A stretch of DNA of 64,000 nucleotides from UBA3537 sp964219345 (GTDB lineage Bacteria > Bacteroidota > Bacteroidia > Flavobacteriales > Flavobacteriaceae), in the NCBI GenBank assembly GCA_964219345.1, contig CAXPPN010000025.1:62001-126000 (forward strand), given 5' to 3'. Positions 1 through 9,808 of this stretch are shown piece after piece. The position numbers were made by a program, and so were the translations under genes. How positions within the stretch are numbered: the first letter of the stretch is position 1; each line of letters begins with the position of its first letter. Below the pieces are notes generated by a model. It made no database searches. It was not told the origin of the DNA and saw nothing but the letters and a program-made list of their open reading frames with translations.

Positions 1-467
1 ATACAACACGTGTTGGCTCTGGTCCATTCCCAACAGAGCTTTTTGATGAAAATGGAGAAACGATGAGTCGTGTTGGACATGAATTTGGAGCAACAACAGG
101 TAGACCAAGACGTTGTGGGTGGCTAGATTTGGTTGCACTACGTTACGCATGTCAAGTCAATGGTGTTACGCAGCTAATGATGATGAAAGCCGATGTTTTA
201 TCTGGGTTTAAAACATTAAAAGTTTGTACAGCATACAACTATAAAGGACAAGAAATTAAACATTTACCATACAATATTGAATCTGAAAATGTCACTCCAA
301 TTTACACCGATTTTAATGGCTGGGATAAAGATTTAACGTCTATGAACAGTGTCGACACACTCCCACAAACATTAATTGAATATATTGAGTTTTTGGAAAA
401 TGAATTACAAATTCCAATTAAAATAGTATCGGTTGGCCCAGACAGAAAGCAAACTATTTTTAGGTAA
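1..467 (+). CDS. purA: Adenylosuccinate synthetase, C-terminal part (cut by window edge)
   Basis: The frame is open from base 3 and ends at a TAA at 465-467, giving about 154 residues of a protein usually near 425. PurA joins IMP and aspartate using GTP to make adenylosuccinate, the first committed step to AMP, in the cytosol. Diagnostic stretches are RVGSGPFPTEL near the left edge, then TTGRPRRCGWLD, which contributes to the IMP and aspartate sites, and SVGPDRKQTI at the C-terminus, which matches the end of the family. The N-terminal P-loop lies outside the window. The next gene starts 77 bases downstream on the same strand. Confidence 0.97.
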   Translation, partial: TTRVGSGPFPTELFDENGETMSRVGHEFGATTGRPRRCGWLDLVALRYACQVNGVTQLMMMKADVLSGFKTLKVCTAYNYKGQEIKHLPYNIESENVTPIYTDFNGWDKDLTSMNSVDTLPQTLIEYIEFLENELQIPIKIVSVGPDRKQTIFR

Positions 468-544
468 TTGATTTTTATTTGAAATTACTAAATCCTCTTA
501 ATTTTAGTCGTAATTGAGCGTTAAATTTTGGAGAATCCCTATTT

Positions 545-2386
545 TTGTTAAAATTCGAACTCAAAGTCGTGAAAAATAAACAGCTCCTAATTTTATTTAT
601 TCTTTCTTTTTCCATTCTAACATTTGCTCAAGAACGGAAACAAATTGAGATTGAATATGCACCTTATATGACTTTTGAAGAGGATAAACCCGATGCTACA
701 ATCCTTACACGTGATGGTTCTGATCAAGTTCACATCAAACATAAAGGCATTGAAATGTGGTGTGATGAAGCTATTTATTATGGTAAAGAAGATTTCATAG
801 AAGCCTATGGAAGCGTGAGAGTCAAACAAGGAGATAGCATCAATATGACCTCAAAATACGTTGAATATAGCGGGAAAACACAACTCGCCTATGCAAGTGG
901 CGATGTGGTTCTGATAGACCCTGACTCAAAACTATATACCGATATATTACATTTTGATCGTATTAAACAACAAGCTTATTATAATCAAAAAGGTAAGGTA
1001 GTTCGTGATACATCAGGTACAATTACAAGTACTGTTGGGCGTTACTATGTGAATTCCAAAAAGTATCAATTTGTGGATAATGTAAAATTGGTTAATCCAG
1101 AATATGAAATTGATACAGAACGTTTGGATTTTTACACCGAATCCGGCTATGCATTTATGTTTGGACCAACAACAATTACGAGTGAAACAAGTGTAATTTA
1201 TTGTGAAAGAGGGTTTTATAATACAAATAATGATACTGGATATTTTGTAAAAAAATCAAAAATAAACTACGACGACCGTATTGTTGAAGGCGATAGCGTA
1301 TACTTTGATCGTAACAAAAATTTTGCTTCAGCAACTAATAATATTACGGTAATTGATACTTTAAACAAAAGTATTATAAAGGGCCATTATGCCGAAGTTT
1401 TCAGAGAAAAAGACTCTGTTTTTATCACCAAAAGAGCACTAGCAATTACAGAACAAGAAAATGATTCTATTTTTATGCATAGCGATACGCTTATGGTAAC
1501 AGGACCACCTGATGAACGGATTATTCGGGGTTATTATAATGCTAAGATGTTTAAATCCAATTTAAGTGGAAAAGCAGACTCTATTCATATGAATCAAAAA
1601 ACAGGACTCACACAATTGATTAATTTTTATGATGTTGATGCCGATGCTTTTTCAAAAAAAGAACATCCAGTTTTATGGCATTTTGAAAGTCAGATTACAG
1701 GCGATTCCATTCATTTAATTTCAAATACAAAGAATGAAACTCTAGACTCGTTAAAGGTATTCAATAGCGCATTTGTTATTAGTAAGGACAGTTTGGGCGA
1801 TGGATTTAATCAAATTTCAGGAAAAGTATTATATGGTTTATTTGAGAATAATGAATTGAACACAATTGATGTTATAAAAAATGCTGAAACTATTTACTAC
1901 CTAAGAAATAGCGAAAATGAACTGGTTGGTATTGATAAATCAAAATCTGGATCGATTAAAATATTTATTTCAGAGAATCAGATAGATGAGCTAAGAAAAA
2001 TTAATCAAATAGGTGGTAAAACATATCCTGAAGAAGATTTTCTAGAAAAAGAAAGAAAACTAAAAGGATTTATTTGGCGCAACGAAGAACGTCCAAGAAC
2101 CGTTGATGATTTATTTTCAGATGACCCACCACTAGAATTAGTAAAAATTAAAGGTTTAGAACCCTACATTCCCCAATCAGAATTTTTTGATAGAGACCTT
2201 ATCAAACGCGTTGAAGATGCTGGAAATTTAAAAGAAGATTCTAAGAAAAAACAAAAAAATAAACCTCTAGAAAAAGACAATAAAGCGGCAAGAAACTTAC
2301 CTCTTGAGAAAATCAATAAAATGCAGGAATCTGCTCCAAAACGCGATAAAGCATTGAAACCTAAAACACTGAAAAAGCAAATTTGA
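545..2386 (+). CDS. OstA/LptA-like LPS transport protein, secreted
   Basis: This 613-residue protein has a signal peptide (hydrophobic LLILFILSFSILTFAQ) followed by an OstA-type domain at about residues 50-190, with short repeated strands such as KGIEMWCDEAIYYG and SKYVEYSGKTQLAYASGD. Members of this family form a beta-jellyroll that carries LPS through the periplasm; in Bacteroidota the protein is longer than LptA of E. coli. The C-terminal 60 residues are very lysine-rich and low in complexity. The frame opens at a TTG (545); a GTG at 569 would place the signal peptide right at the N-terminus and may be the true start. It overlaps the next gene by 4 bases, so the two are probably co-translated. 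LPS export genes lptB and kdsD lie elsewhere in the window. Confidence 0.82.
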   Translation: MLKFELKVVKNKQLLILFILSFSILTFAQERKQIEIEYAPYMTFEEDKPDATILTRDGSDQVHIKHKGIEMWCDEAIYYGKEDFIEAYGSVRVKQGDSINMTSKYVEYSGKTQLAYASGDVVLIDPDSKLYTDILHFDRIKQQAYYNQKGKVVRDTSGTITSTVGRYYVNSKKYQFVDNVKLVNPEYEIDTERLDFYTESGYAFMFGPTTITSETSVIYCERGFYNTNNDTGYFVKKSKINYDDRIVEGDSVYFDRNKNFASATNNITVIDTLNKSIIKGHYAEVFREKDSVFITKRALAITEQENDSIFMHSDTLMVTGPPDERIIRGYYNAKMFKSNLSGKADSIHMNQKTGLTQLINFYDVDADAFSKKEHPVLWHFESQITGDSIHLISNTKNETLDSLKVFNSAFVISKDSLGDGFNQISGKVLYGLFENNELNTIDVIKNAETIYYLRNSENELVGIDKSKSGSIKIFISENQIDELRKINQIGGKTYPEEDFLEKERKLKGFIWRNEERPRTVDDLFSDDPPLELVKIKGLEPYIPQSEFFDRDLIKRVEDAGNLKEDSKKKQKNKPLEKDNKAARNLPLEKINKMQESAPKRDKALKPKTLKKQI

Positions 2387-3573
2387 GTAAAGACGATTTT
2401 TTAAGATTTCAAGCACAAACAACACCACACCCTTTGGCAATGGAAATATCACATGCAGAGGGCAGTTATATTTATGATCAAAATCAAAAGTCCTATTTAG
2501 ATTTCGTTGCAGGAGTATCGGCCTGTAGCTTGGGGCATCGTCATCCAAAAGTTGTGGATGCAATAAAAAAGCAGTTGGATAGCTATATGCATGTTATGGT
2601 CTATGGCGAATATATTCAAAAGCCTGCTTTGGAACTCACACAATTATTAGCAAAACATTTACCAAATCATATTAAAAAAACATACTTAACTAACTCTGGC
2701 ACAGAAGCAATAGATGGTGCTCTAAAACTAGCCAGACGGTATACAGGTCGTTCAGAAATAATTGCAGCGCACAAGGCCTATCATGGAAATACTATGGGTG
2801 CATTGAGTGTTATGGGCTACGAAGAACGGAAGCAGCCCTTCCGCCCACTTCTCCCCGATGTACGTTTTATACATTTTAATGAAGAAAAAGAATTACAAAA
2901 AATTACTACAAAAACAGCCGCAGTGATTTTAGAAACCATTCAGGGTGGTGCAGGCTTTATTGAGCCCAAAAACGATTATTTACATAAAGTAGAAAAAAGA
3001 TGTAAAGCCATGGGTGCTTTACTAATTTTGGATGAAATTCAACCGGGTTTTGGTCGAACAGGACAGGTCTTTGGATATGATAACTATAATTGTACTCCCG
3101 ATATTGTGGTCGTCGGGAAAGGACTTGGAGGTGGAATGCCAATTGGTGCATTTTCGGCTTCCGCCAAAATGATGGACAGTTTATCCAATTTTCCAAAATT
3201 AGGGCATATCACTACGTTTGGGGGACACCCGGTCATTGCAGCTGCAGCATTGGCTACACTCAAAGAAATTACCCAAAGTAATTTAATGAAGGATGCTTTA
3301 GAAAAAGAAAAATATATTCGTGAGAAATTAAAGCACCCACTAATTACAGAAATTCGCGGAAAAGGCCTTATGCTGTCTGCAATGACATCAAGTGCCGAAA
3401 TCACAAACAAAATTGTTCTTGAGGCCATGGATAAAGGATTGATTCTGTTTTGGTTATTATATGAACCAAAAGCCATCAGAATTACGCCTCCACTCACAAT
3501 TTCATTCAAAGAATTAGAGGAAGGATGCAATATCATTCTAGATATTTTAGACTCTATTCATAAAAACTGTTAA
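2383..3573 (+). CDS. Class III PLP-dependent aminotransferase
   Basis: A 396-residue fold-type I aminotransferase of the acetylornithine/ornithine/GABA group, acting in the cytosol. Visible marks are LTNSGTEAIDGALKLARR (cofactor phosphate site), DEIQPGFGRTG (the Asp that contacts the PLP ring nitrogen) and VVVGKGLGGGMPIGA, whose Lys should form the Schiff base. The start is a TTG lying inside the stop of the OstA-like gene (4-base overlap); no ATG fits before the conserved region. Its substrate cannot be read from sequence. Acetylornithine aminotransferase is possible, but no arginine-biosynthesis genes are adjacent and the pairing with an LPS transport gene looks positional. Confidence 0.88.
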   Translation: MSKDDFLRFQAQTTPHPLAMEISHAEGSYIYDQNQKSYLDFVAGVSACSLGHRHPKVVDAIKKQLDSYMHVMVYGEYIQKPALELTQLLAKHLPNHIKKTYLTNSGTEAIDGALKLARRYTGRSEIIAAHKAYHGNTMGALSVMGYEERKQPFRPLLPDVRFIHFNEEKELQKITTKTAAVILETIQGGAGFIEPKNDYLHKVEKRCKAMGALLILDEIQPGFGRTGQVFGYDNYNCTPDIVVVGKGLGGGMPIGAFSASAKMMDSLSNFPKLGHITTFGGHPVIAAAALATLKEITQSNLMKDALEKEKYIREKLKHPLITEIRGKGLMLSAMTSSAEITNKIVLEAMDKGLILFWLLYEPKAIRITPPLTISFKELEEGCNIILDILDSIHKNC

Positions 3574-3653
3574 TTATTTTGTTGAAAACATTCGCATTGA
3601 TGTATCAACTCTGAGTGATATAATTATAAATTTATTATAACAAAAAATACTCT

Positions 3654-5057
3654 ATGGAGTTAAGCCCTTCAAACGAAAGTCAAAATATCTCGTTAAATAA
3701 ATTCGAGTCAATGTTAAAGACCAATAATGTTTTTTTCTTTGATTCCAATGAATTTGAAAACATTATCCACCATTATTTAGAAATCGGAAAAATTGCATTG
3801 GCAAAAAAAGCCATCAATTTAGGATTAGACCAACACCCTTCGTCTGTAAATTTAAGGTTGTTCAAAGTTGAAATATTAATTTTTGAAAACGATTTTAATG
3901 CTGCCGAGCGCTTGCTAAATTCATTGTTTGAATTAGAGCCAAACAATGAAGAGCTTTACATTCAAAGAGCAAATATTTATTCTAAAAAAGACCAACATCA
4001 AAAAGCTATTGACACTTTTAAGGAAGCCCTAAAAATAGCAGAAGATTGTTCTGAAATTCACTCATTAATAGGTATGGAATACCTGTTCATGGATCAATAT
4101 GAAGACGCAAAAACACATTTTATTAAATGTGTAGATTTGGATATTGAAGATTATTCATCTCTATACAATATCATTTATTGTTTTGAATTTTTGGATCAAA
4201 CTAAGGAAGCTATAAAATATTTAAATTGGTATTTAGATCAAAATCCATATTGTGAAGTGGCTTGGCATCAGTTAGGTAAACAATATCTCGTAGAAAAAGA
4301 GCTTCAAAAAGCACTAACCGCTTTTGATTTTGCAATCATTTCTGATGATACATTTATTGGCGCCTATCTAGAAAAAGCAAAAGTTTTGGAACGCTTGAAC
4401 CGCCACGAGGAAGCCATTGAACAATACAGTATTTCGGTGGCTATTGAGGGTGCTACAGCTTATACGCTATTGAAAATTGGATATTGTTATGAGAAAATAA
4501 AAAAAGATGACCAAGCCCTCAAGTTTTATATGAAATCTGTGGAGGAAGATCCAGCTTTTGACAAAGGTTGGATGGGAATATCGATATTTTACTTTTCAAA
4601 AAAAGATTTTTTCAAATCCTTGTTTTATGTCAATAAAGCTATAGATATTGACGATGAAAATACAGACTATTGGTTGTTTTATTCAAAAATTAACGAACGT
4701 TTAAATTATTTAGAAGAAGCTGAGCGTGGTTATAAAAAAACTCTTGAACTTGGCAACTATTCTCTAGAAACATGGATATCTAGAGGAGATATTTTGATAA
4801 AATTGGGGGAATTGGAAGCCGCAAAATTCAACTTTGTACAAGCATTAGAGCACCACCCAAAAAGTGAGGAGTTAGAATTTAGGATTTCCGGAATTTGCTT
4901 TAAACTCAATGAAACAGAAACAGCCTACACGCATTTACTCACCGCTTTACACTATAACGCTGAACACGCTTTCATTCTTGAAGAATTATTTCCTGACGTT
5001 TATGCTCAAAAAGAGGTACTTCATTTCATTAAAAGCTACAACAAAACATCCAGGTAA
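3654..5057 (+). CDS. TPR-repeat protein
   Basis: A 467-residue protein without signal peptide or membrane segment, made almost entirely of tetratricopeptide repeats, roughly ten or eleven copies from residue 30 to 440. Typical units are IQRANIYSKKDQHQKAIDTF, LIGMEYLFMDQYEDAKTHF and LYYKSVEEDP-like segments. TPR arrays are protein-protein docking scaffolds; no catalytic domain is attached, so the partner is unknown. It stands 80 bases after the aminotransferase and 35 bases before the first DUF368 gene. The order purA, OstA-like, aminotransferase, TPR, DUF368, aroE is one I recall from other Flavobacteriaceae, which argues that it is an ordinary core gene. Confidence 0.85.
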   Translation: MELSPSNESQNISLNKFESMLKTNNVFFFDSNEFENIIHHYLEIGKIALAKKAINLGLDQHPSSVNLRLFKVEILIFENDFNAAERLLNSLFELEPNNEELYIQRANIYSKKDQHQKAIDTFKEALKIAEDCSEIHSLIGMEYLFMDQYEDAKTHFIKCVDLDIEDYSSLYNIIYCFEFLDQTKEAIKYLNWYLDQNPYCEVAWHQLGKQYLVEKELQKALTAFDFAIISDDTFIGAYLEKAKVLERLNRHEEAIEQYSISVAIEGATAYTLLKIGYCYEKIKKDDQALKFYMKSVEEDPAFDKGWMGISIFYFSKKDFFKSLFYVNKAIDIDDENTDYWLFYSKINERLNYLEEAERGYKKTLELGNYSLETWISRGDILIKLGELEAAKFNFVQALEHHPKSEELEFRISGICFKLNETETAYTHLLTALHYNAEHAFILEELFPDVYAQKEVLHFIKSYNKTSR

Positions 5058-5092
5058 AATTAGTTATCTTTAGTGCTCAATAACGCATTGAC

Positions 5093-6022
5093 ATGAAACG
5101 TAATTTATTAGATTATTTTGTGCTAATTTTGAAAGGAATAGCCATGGGTGCAGCCGACCTAGTTCCAGGTGTGTCAGGAGGAACAATTGCTTTTATTTCT
5201 GGTGTTTATGAAGAATTAATTTCAAGTTTAAATGCTATCAATTTAAGTCTGATAAAAACCATAAAAACAGAGGGATTAAAATCCACTTGGGGAAAAATAA
5301 ATGGAAATTTCTTAGTTGCGATTCTACTAGGAATTGCAATAAGTATATTATCACTTTCAAAACTGATTACATGGTTGCTTCTTGAAAAACCTATACTAGT
5401 TTGGGCCTTCTTTTTTGGATTAGTTTTAGCTAGTATTTTATTTGTTATTAAAAAAATAAATCAATGGAAATTAGGTGAATTCTTAGGTTTAATCATCGGT
5501 ACGTTTTTTGCCTATCAGCTTACAAAACTTGGAGCCATAGGCAATTCTGAAAGTATGTTTTATTTATTTATTTCAGGTTCTATTGCAATTTGCGCAATGA
5601 TTTTACCAGGAATTTCTGGAGCATTTATTTTAGTGCTATTGGGAAGCTATAATACTGTTTTGCAGGCCATAAATGATAAATCTATTGGAAAATTAGCGGT
5701 ATTTATGGCTGGTGCAATTGTTGGAATATTATCATTTTCAAAACTACTTAAGTGGTTATTCAAGACCTATAAAAGCATAACTTTGGCGGTACTCACAGGG
5801 TTTATGGTTGGTGCGTTAGCAAAAATATGGCCATGGAAAAAGGCGCTCACCTACAGAATTAACTCAAAAGGAATCAATGTTCCACTAAATGAAGAATGTA
5901 TTTCGCCATTGTCTTTTGATGGAAATCCACAAATTTTATCTGCTATTGCACTAATGGTTTTTGGATTTTTAATGATATTGATCCTCGAAAAAATTGGCTC
6001 CAAAAACAAAACAATTGGATAA
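5093..6022 (+). CDS. DUF368 membrane protein (PopT-type undecaprenyl-phosphate translocase), copy 1
   Basis: A 309-residue polytopic membrane protein with about eight hydrophobic helices. The family signature GAADLVPGVSGGTIAF lies at residues 19-34 and is echoed in the second half by MILPGISGAFILVLLG, revealing an internal inverted-repeat architecture. DUF368 proteins have been shown in other bacteria (PopT) to return the C55 lipid carrier undecaprenyl phosphate across the inner membrane, which feeds peptidoglycan and O-antigen synthesis. That assignment here rests on family membership only. A second DUF368 gene overlaps its 3' end by 29 bases, so the pair is translationally linked. A possible -7 box TATCTTTA is at 5065-5072. 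Confidence 0.88.
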   Translation: MKRNLLDYFVLILKGIAMGAADLVPGVSGGTIAFISGVYEELISSLNAINLSLIKTIKTEGLKSTWGKINGNFLVAILLGIAISILSLSKLITWLLLEKPILVWAFFFGLVLASILFVIKKINQWKLGEFLGLIIGTFFAYQLTKLGAIGNSESMFYLFISGSIAICAMILPGISGAFILVLLGSYNTVLQAINDKSIGKLAVFMAGAIVGILSFSKLLKWLFKTYKSITLAVLTGFMVGALAKIWPWKKALTYRINSKGINVPLNEECISPLSFDGNPQILSAIALMVFGFLMILILEKIGSKNKTIG

Positions 6023-7025
6023 GTACAGCACTATAAAAGACAAAATATTCCTTGTTCTTAAAGGGCTAGCAATGGGTACGGCCAACAAAGTCCCTGGTGT
6101 TTCAGGTGGTGTCGTAGCATTTGTTGCTGGCTTTTATGAAGAATTTATTTATTCGCTTCAAAGGTTTAACCGAAAAGGATTTAAACTTCTTTTTTCAGGG
6201 AATTTTAATTCTTTTTACAATTATGTTAATGGACGCTTCTTGAGTTTATTGTTTTTGGGAATGATTATCAGTTATTTTAGTATTTCAAAATTACTAGATT
6301 ATCTGATTATAAAATACGAATTGTATGTTTGGAGTGTATTTTTTGGAATGATTATTGGCTCTGTTATTTATATTTTTAACGATTTTAAATCTTGGAACAG
6401 AACTACCATTTTTAGCACAATCTTTGGTGTTATTTTGGGACTTGGTATAAGCTTTCTAAATCCAGCAACTGAAAATGATCATCTTCTATTTGTGTTTTTT
6501 TGTGGCATCATCAGTATCACAGGAATGACACTTCCAGGTTTTTCTGGTTCATTTATACTCATGCTATTGGGTAATTATGTGCTCCTATTGGTCGATGCCG
6601 TTAATGCTCTTTTTGATGTGTTTTTAGGATTAAGTACTGGAGATTTTTCAGTATTATCTGACCCCTACACCAAAAAAATGCTTAAAATATTACTTGTGTT
6701 TACAATAGGTTCAGTTGTTGGTCTAGTTAGTTTATCTCATGTACTAAACTATGTTTTAAAACATTACAAAAGCACAACACTTGCACTTATAATGGGTTTT
6801 ATTACAGGTTCACTCGGAGTCGTATGGCCATGGAAAAACACAATATATAAGAAAAATTTTACCGGCGATTTTTTATTAGACTCAAGAGGTAAACAAATTA
6901 TAGAAAATTACGAAAGATATATTCCAGAATTTAATACTGAAACCATTTATGCCATTATCTTTGCTTTTCTAGGAATAGGCATTGTTTTGAGTTTAGAATG
7001 GTACGGAAATCGTCAAAAAAAATAG
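5994..7025 (+). CDS. DUF368 membrane protein (PopT-type), copy 2
   Basis: A 343-residue paralogue of the preceding gene with the same layout: GTANKVPGVSGGVVAFVAGF near the N-terminus and MTLPGFSGSFILMLLGNY in the second half. It replaces the alanine-aspartate of copy 1 (GAADLVP) with threonine-alanine-asparagine (GTANKVP), and carries a longer loop near residues 205-225, so the copies may have different substrates or preferred conditions. No ATG is available: the start is either TTG 5994 (29-base overlap with copy 1) or TTG 6015 (8-base overlap). The stop is 2 bases before aroE, so all three genes look like one transcript. Confidence 0.86.
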   Translation: MAPKTKQLDKYSTIKDKIFLVLKGLAMGTANKVPGVSGGVVAFVAGFYEEFIYSLQRFNRKGFKLLFSGNFNSFYNYVNGRFLSLLFLGMIISYFSISKLLDYLIIKYELYVWSVFFGMIIGSVIYIFNDFKSWNRTTIFSTIFGVILGLGISFLNPATENDHLLFVFFCGIISITGMTLPGFSGSFILMLLGNYVLLLVDAVNALFDVFLGLSTGDFSVLSDPYTKKMLKILLVFTIGSVVGLVSLSHVLNYVLKHYKSTTLALIMGFITGSLGVVWPWKNTIYKKNFTGDFLLDSRGKQIIENYERYIPEFNTETIYAIIFAFLGIGIVLSLEWYGNRQKK

Positions 7026-7027
7026 AT

Positions 7028-7756
7028 ATGAAACTATTTGGGTTAATTGGAAAAAATATAGATTACTCTTTTTCAAGAACATATTTTTCTGAAAAATTTA
7101 AACAACACCATATGGACTGTGTGTATCAAAATTTTGACTTGAATTCCATTGAAGAATTTCCCCATATTTTTGATCGAAATAATATATGTGGACTCAATGT
7201 TACTATCCCATACAAAGAAGCTGTTATCCCATATTTAGACGCTCTAGACCACGAGGCAGAAGCTATTGGTGCTGTAAACACCATTCATATAAAAAATAAC
7301 AAGTTAATTGGCTGTAATACAGATCATTATGGATTTAAAACTAGTCTTATTACACATTTAAACTCTACACACAAAAAAGCTCTCATTTTAGGAACAGGAG
7401 GCGCTTCAAAAGCAGTAGTTTATGCATTAGAATCACTTGGAATTGAAACTCAATTTGTATCAAGATCAAAAAAAAATAAAGGGACTCTAAATTATAAAGA
7501 TTTGAACACCTCTGATATTAAAGAACATACACTAATTGTAAACTGTACTCCGCTTGGTACATATCCAAACATAGAAGAATGTCCGTCAATTCCCTACAAT
7601 GGAATTGGAAAAAACCATTTGCTTTACGATTTAATCTACAATCCTAGTGAAACTAAATTTTTGAGCTATGGAAAAAAAGCAAATGCAAAGACACTGAATG
7701 GACTGAAAATGTTGGAGTTACAAGCCGAAAAGTCTTGGGAAATTTGGCATTCATAA
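7028..7756 (+). CDS. aroE: Shikimate dehydrogenase
   Basis: A 242-residue NADPH-dependent enzyme that reduces 3-dehydroshikimate to shikimate in the aromatic amino acid pathway. Visible are the substrate region DYSFSRTYF, the catalytic lysine in LNVTIPYKEAV, the substrate aspartate in GCNTDHYGF, the NADP-binding turn LGTGGASKAVV (about residues 118-128) and the C-terminal LNGLKMLELQAEKSW. An in-frame ATG lies 30 bases upstream, inside the DUF368 gene; I chose 7028 because MKLFGLIG is the canonical N-terminus and it begins right after the upstream stop. It is somewhat shorter than E. coli AroE (272), as is usual in Bacteroidota. Confidence 0.95.
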   Translation: MKLFGLIGKNIDYSFSRTYFSEKFKQHHMDCVYQNFDLNSIEEFPHIFDRNNICGLNVTIPYKEAVIPYLDALDHEAEAIGAVNTIHIKNNKLIGCNTDHYGFKTSLITHLNSTHKKALILGTGGASKAVVYALESLGIETQFVSRSKKNKGTLNYKDLNTSDIKEHTLIVNCTPLGTYPNIEECPSIPYNGIGKNHLLYDLIYNPSETKFLSYGKKANAKTLNGLKMLELQAEKSWEIWHS

Positions 7757-7777
7757 TCTTTAGATATAAATTTTGAA

Positions 7778-7808
7778 TTTGTAAATTTATGGGATAAGTG
7801 TATATTTA
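7778..7808 (+). promoter_or_regulatory. Bacteroidota-type promoter for the DUF349 gene
   Basis: TTTG at 7778-7781 is followed by 19 bases and then TATATTTA at 7801-7808, seven of eight matches to the Bacteroidota -7 box TAnnTTTG with the right -33 spacing. It sits about 40 bases before the ATG at 7847, in a 90-base intergenic gap. Confidence 0.5.
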
Positions 7809-7846
7809 TACTCTTAAGGAATAAAATAACCCAAAAAACCTTATTT

Positions 7847-9808
7847 ATGACAACGCTAGACAACCTGCAAGATGCAGACGGAACATTAGAAGAACAAAAA
7901 AATAATACTACAGAGAATCAAACTCCTCAAGAGGAAGTGGAAAATGTTGAAAAACAACAGCATACACAAATAAACGAAAAGGTTGAAGTATCTGAACTAA
8001 AAAGTGTTAAACAAACACCTGAACCTTTGGAAGAAACAACTGAAGCTCAAGAAGAAGAAGTTGAGTCAGAAAAAATAGAAGAAATAAATGAAGAAAAAGA
8101 CATCAAATACGAAGATTTGTCTTTGGAGTCTTTGATATCTGAATTTGAACAACTACTTAAAAACGATGATATTTATAGCATTCGCCGAAAAGTTAATGCT
8201 ATAAAAAAGGTTTTTAATCAAAAATTCTCTATAATTCTAAATGAAAAAAAAGAAGCCTTTATGGCTGAAGGTGGAAACAGTATTGATTTTAGTTTCGACA
8301 ATCCAATAAAAAAGCAATTCAATGAACTGTCCAAAACCTTTCGAGAAAAAAATGAAAAATTTGAAAAGAAAAAAACAGAAAGTTTAAAACAAAATCTAGA
8401 ATCTAGATTACATATAATTGAGGAAATTAAGGGCTTAATTGATGTAAGTCAGAGCAGCAATGCAACCTATAATAAATTTAAAAATTTACAAGAAAAATGG
8501 AGAAGTCTTGGAAAAGTTCCTGTAAAAAATGCAAATGATGTATGGAACAACTACCGTCATCATGTAGAAAAATTTTATGATTTTCTTCATCTGAACAGAG
8601 ATCTAAGGGAACGTGACTACAAGTACAATTTAGAGAAAAAACAAAAGCTCATCAAAAGTGTAGAAGCCTTAGCTAACGAGGAAAATCTTGGACGTGCATT
8701 TAGAGAACTTCAAGCAATACATAAAATATGGAAAGAGGAATTAGGACCTGTTTCTAAAGAATATCGCGAAATTTTGTGGGAGCAATTTAGTGCTGCAACT
8801 AAAGTTATCAATGACAAGCGTCATGAGTATAATGCGCACATTGAGCAAGAATTAATGGCGAATTTTGATAGTAAAAAAGTTATTATTGAAAAAATTAAAT
8901 CTTTAACTGATGTTGAAAATAGCTCACACGGAAAATGGCAAAATAGAGTGAATGAAGTAGAAAAACTAAGAGAAAATTTCTTTAAAATTGGCGGCGTTCC
9001 AAAAAAGCTAAGAAATCAATCTTGGGCGGATTTTAAAAGTGCTTTAAGAACTTTCAACAAAACTAAAAATAACTTCTATAAAGACCTAAAAAAATCTCAT
9101 TTAGAAAACTTAAAAAAGAAAAAAGAATTAGTAAAAATTGCTTTACAAAATAAAGACAGTGAGGATTTTGAAACCACTGCAACATTGATGAAAACGATTC
9201 AAAATCAATGGAAAAAAATTGGTCATATTTCAAAAAAAGACAGCAACAAACTGTGGAAAGAATTTCGAGGAGCATGCAACCATTTCTTTGATCGTTATCA
9301 TGAACAAAAAAATGCTGAAACTCCAGAAGAAATTGAAAATTTAGCTCAAAAGGAACAGCTTTTCAAAGAGGTAAAATCTTTTGAAATTGGAGACAATAAA
9401 GAGGATGATTTAAAAGCAATTAAAGATTTTTCTAAACAATGGAATGCACTTGGTCGAGTACCAAAAAACAAGCGCCATATCGATCGTGATTTCTTTAAAA
9501 CAATAAGCAAATTATTTGCAAAAGTTGGAGTGAATGAAGAAGAATTAAAATCTTTGAAATACACGAATAAAATTCAGGAACTGAGCAAAGATCCCAGAGC
9601 ACTAAACAACGAAATTTCTTTTGTGCGAAAAAAGATTGATGAAATTAAATCTGAAATGAATCAATTGGAAAATAATCTACAGTTTTTCTCCAATGTAGCA
9701 GATGACAATCCAATGGTAATTGATGTTCATAAGAAAATTGAAAAACATAAAGATCAACTACAGCAGTGGACCAAGAAATTGTCAAACATCAAAAAAGTAA
9801 TCGACTAA
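7847..9808 (+). CDS. DUF349 repeat protein
   Basis: A 653-residue, highly charged, largely alpha-helical cytosolic protein. The first 110 residues are a glutamate-rich low-complexity tail. Five DUF349 units follow, each with a tryptophan or aromatic, a G-x-V/I-P/S turn and a second W/F: QEKWRSLGKVP, HKIWKEELGPV, RENFFKIGGVP, QNQWKKIGHIS and SKQWNALGRVP. A final coiled-coil segment (about 600-653) ends in KKLSNIKKVID. The family is common in Bacteroidota and in Actinobacteria but its biochemical function is not established. The stop overlaps the convergent mazG stop by 4 bases. Confidence 0.88.
   Translation: MTTLDNLQDADGTLEEQKNNTTENQTPQEEVENVEKQQHTQINEKVEVSELKSVKQTPEPLEETTEAQEEEVESEKIEEINEEKDIKYEDLSLESLISEFEQLLKNDDIYSIRRKVNAIKKVFNQKFSIILNEKKEAFMAEGGNSIDFSFDNPIKKQFNELSKTFREKNEKFEKKKTESLKQNLESRLHIIEEIKGLIDVSQSSNATYNKFKNLQEKWRSLGKVPVKNANDVWNNYRHHVEKFYDFLHLNRDLRERDYKYNLEKKQKLIKSVEALANEENLGRAFRELQAIHKIWKEELGPVSKEYREILWEQFSAATKVINDKRHEYNAHIEQELMANFDSKKVIIEKIKSLTDVENSSHGKWQNRVNEVEKLRENFFKIGGVPKKLRNQSWADFKSALRTFNKTKNNFYKDLKKSHLENLKKKKELVKIALQNKDSEDFETTATLMKTIQNQWKKIGHISKKDSNKLWKEFRGACNHFFDRYHEQKNAETPEEIENLAQKEQLFKEVKSFEIGDNKEDDLKAIKDFSKQWNALGRVPKNKRHIDRDFFKTISKLFAKVGVNEEELKSLKYTNKIQELSKDPRALNNEISFVRKKIDEIKSEMNQLENNLQFFSNVADDNPMVIDVHKKIEKHKDQLQQWTKKLSNIKKVID

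Noticed and set aside
3084..3536. Open frame of 150 codons on the minus strand inside the aminotransferase gene
   Set aside because: It is an antisense shadow of a strongly conserved gene and resembles no family.
8000..9800. DUF349 gene repeats as a tandem DNA repeat
   Set aside because: The repetition is at protein level only; the base sequence of the units has diverged.
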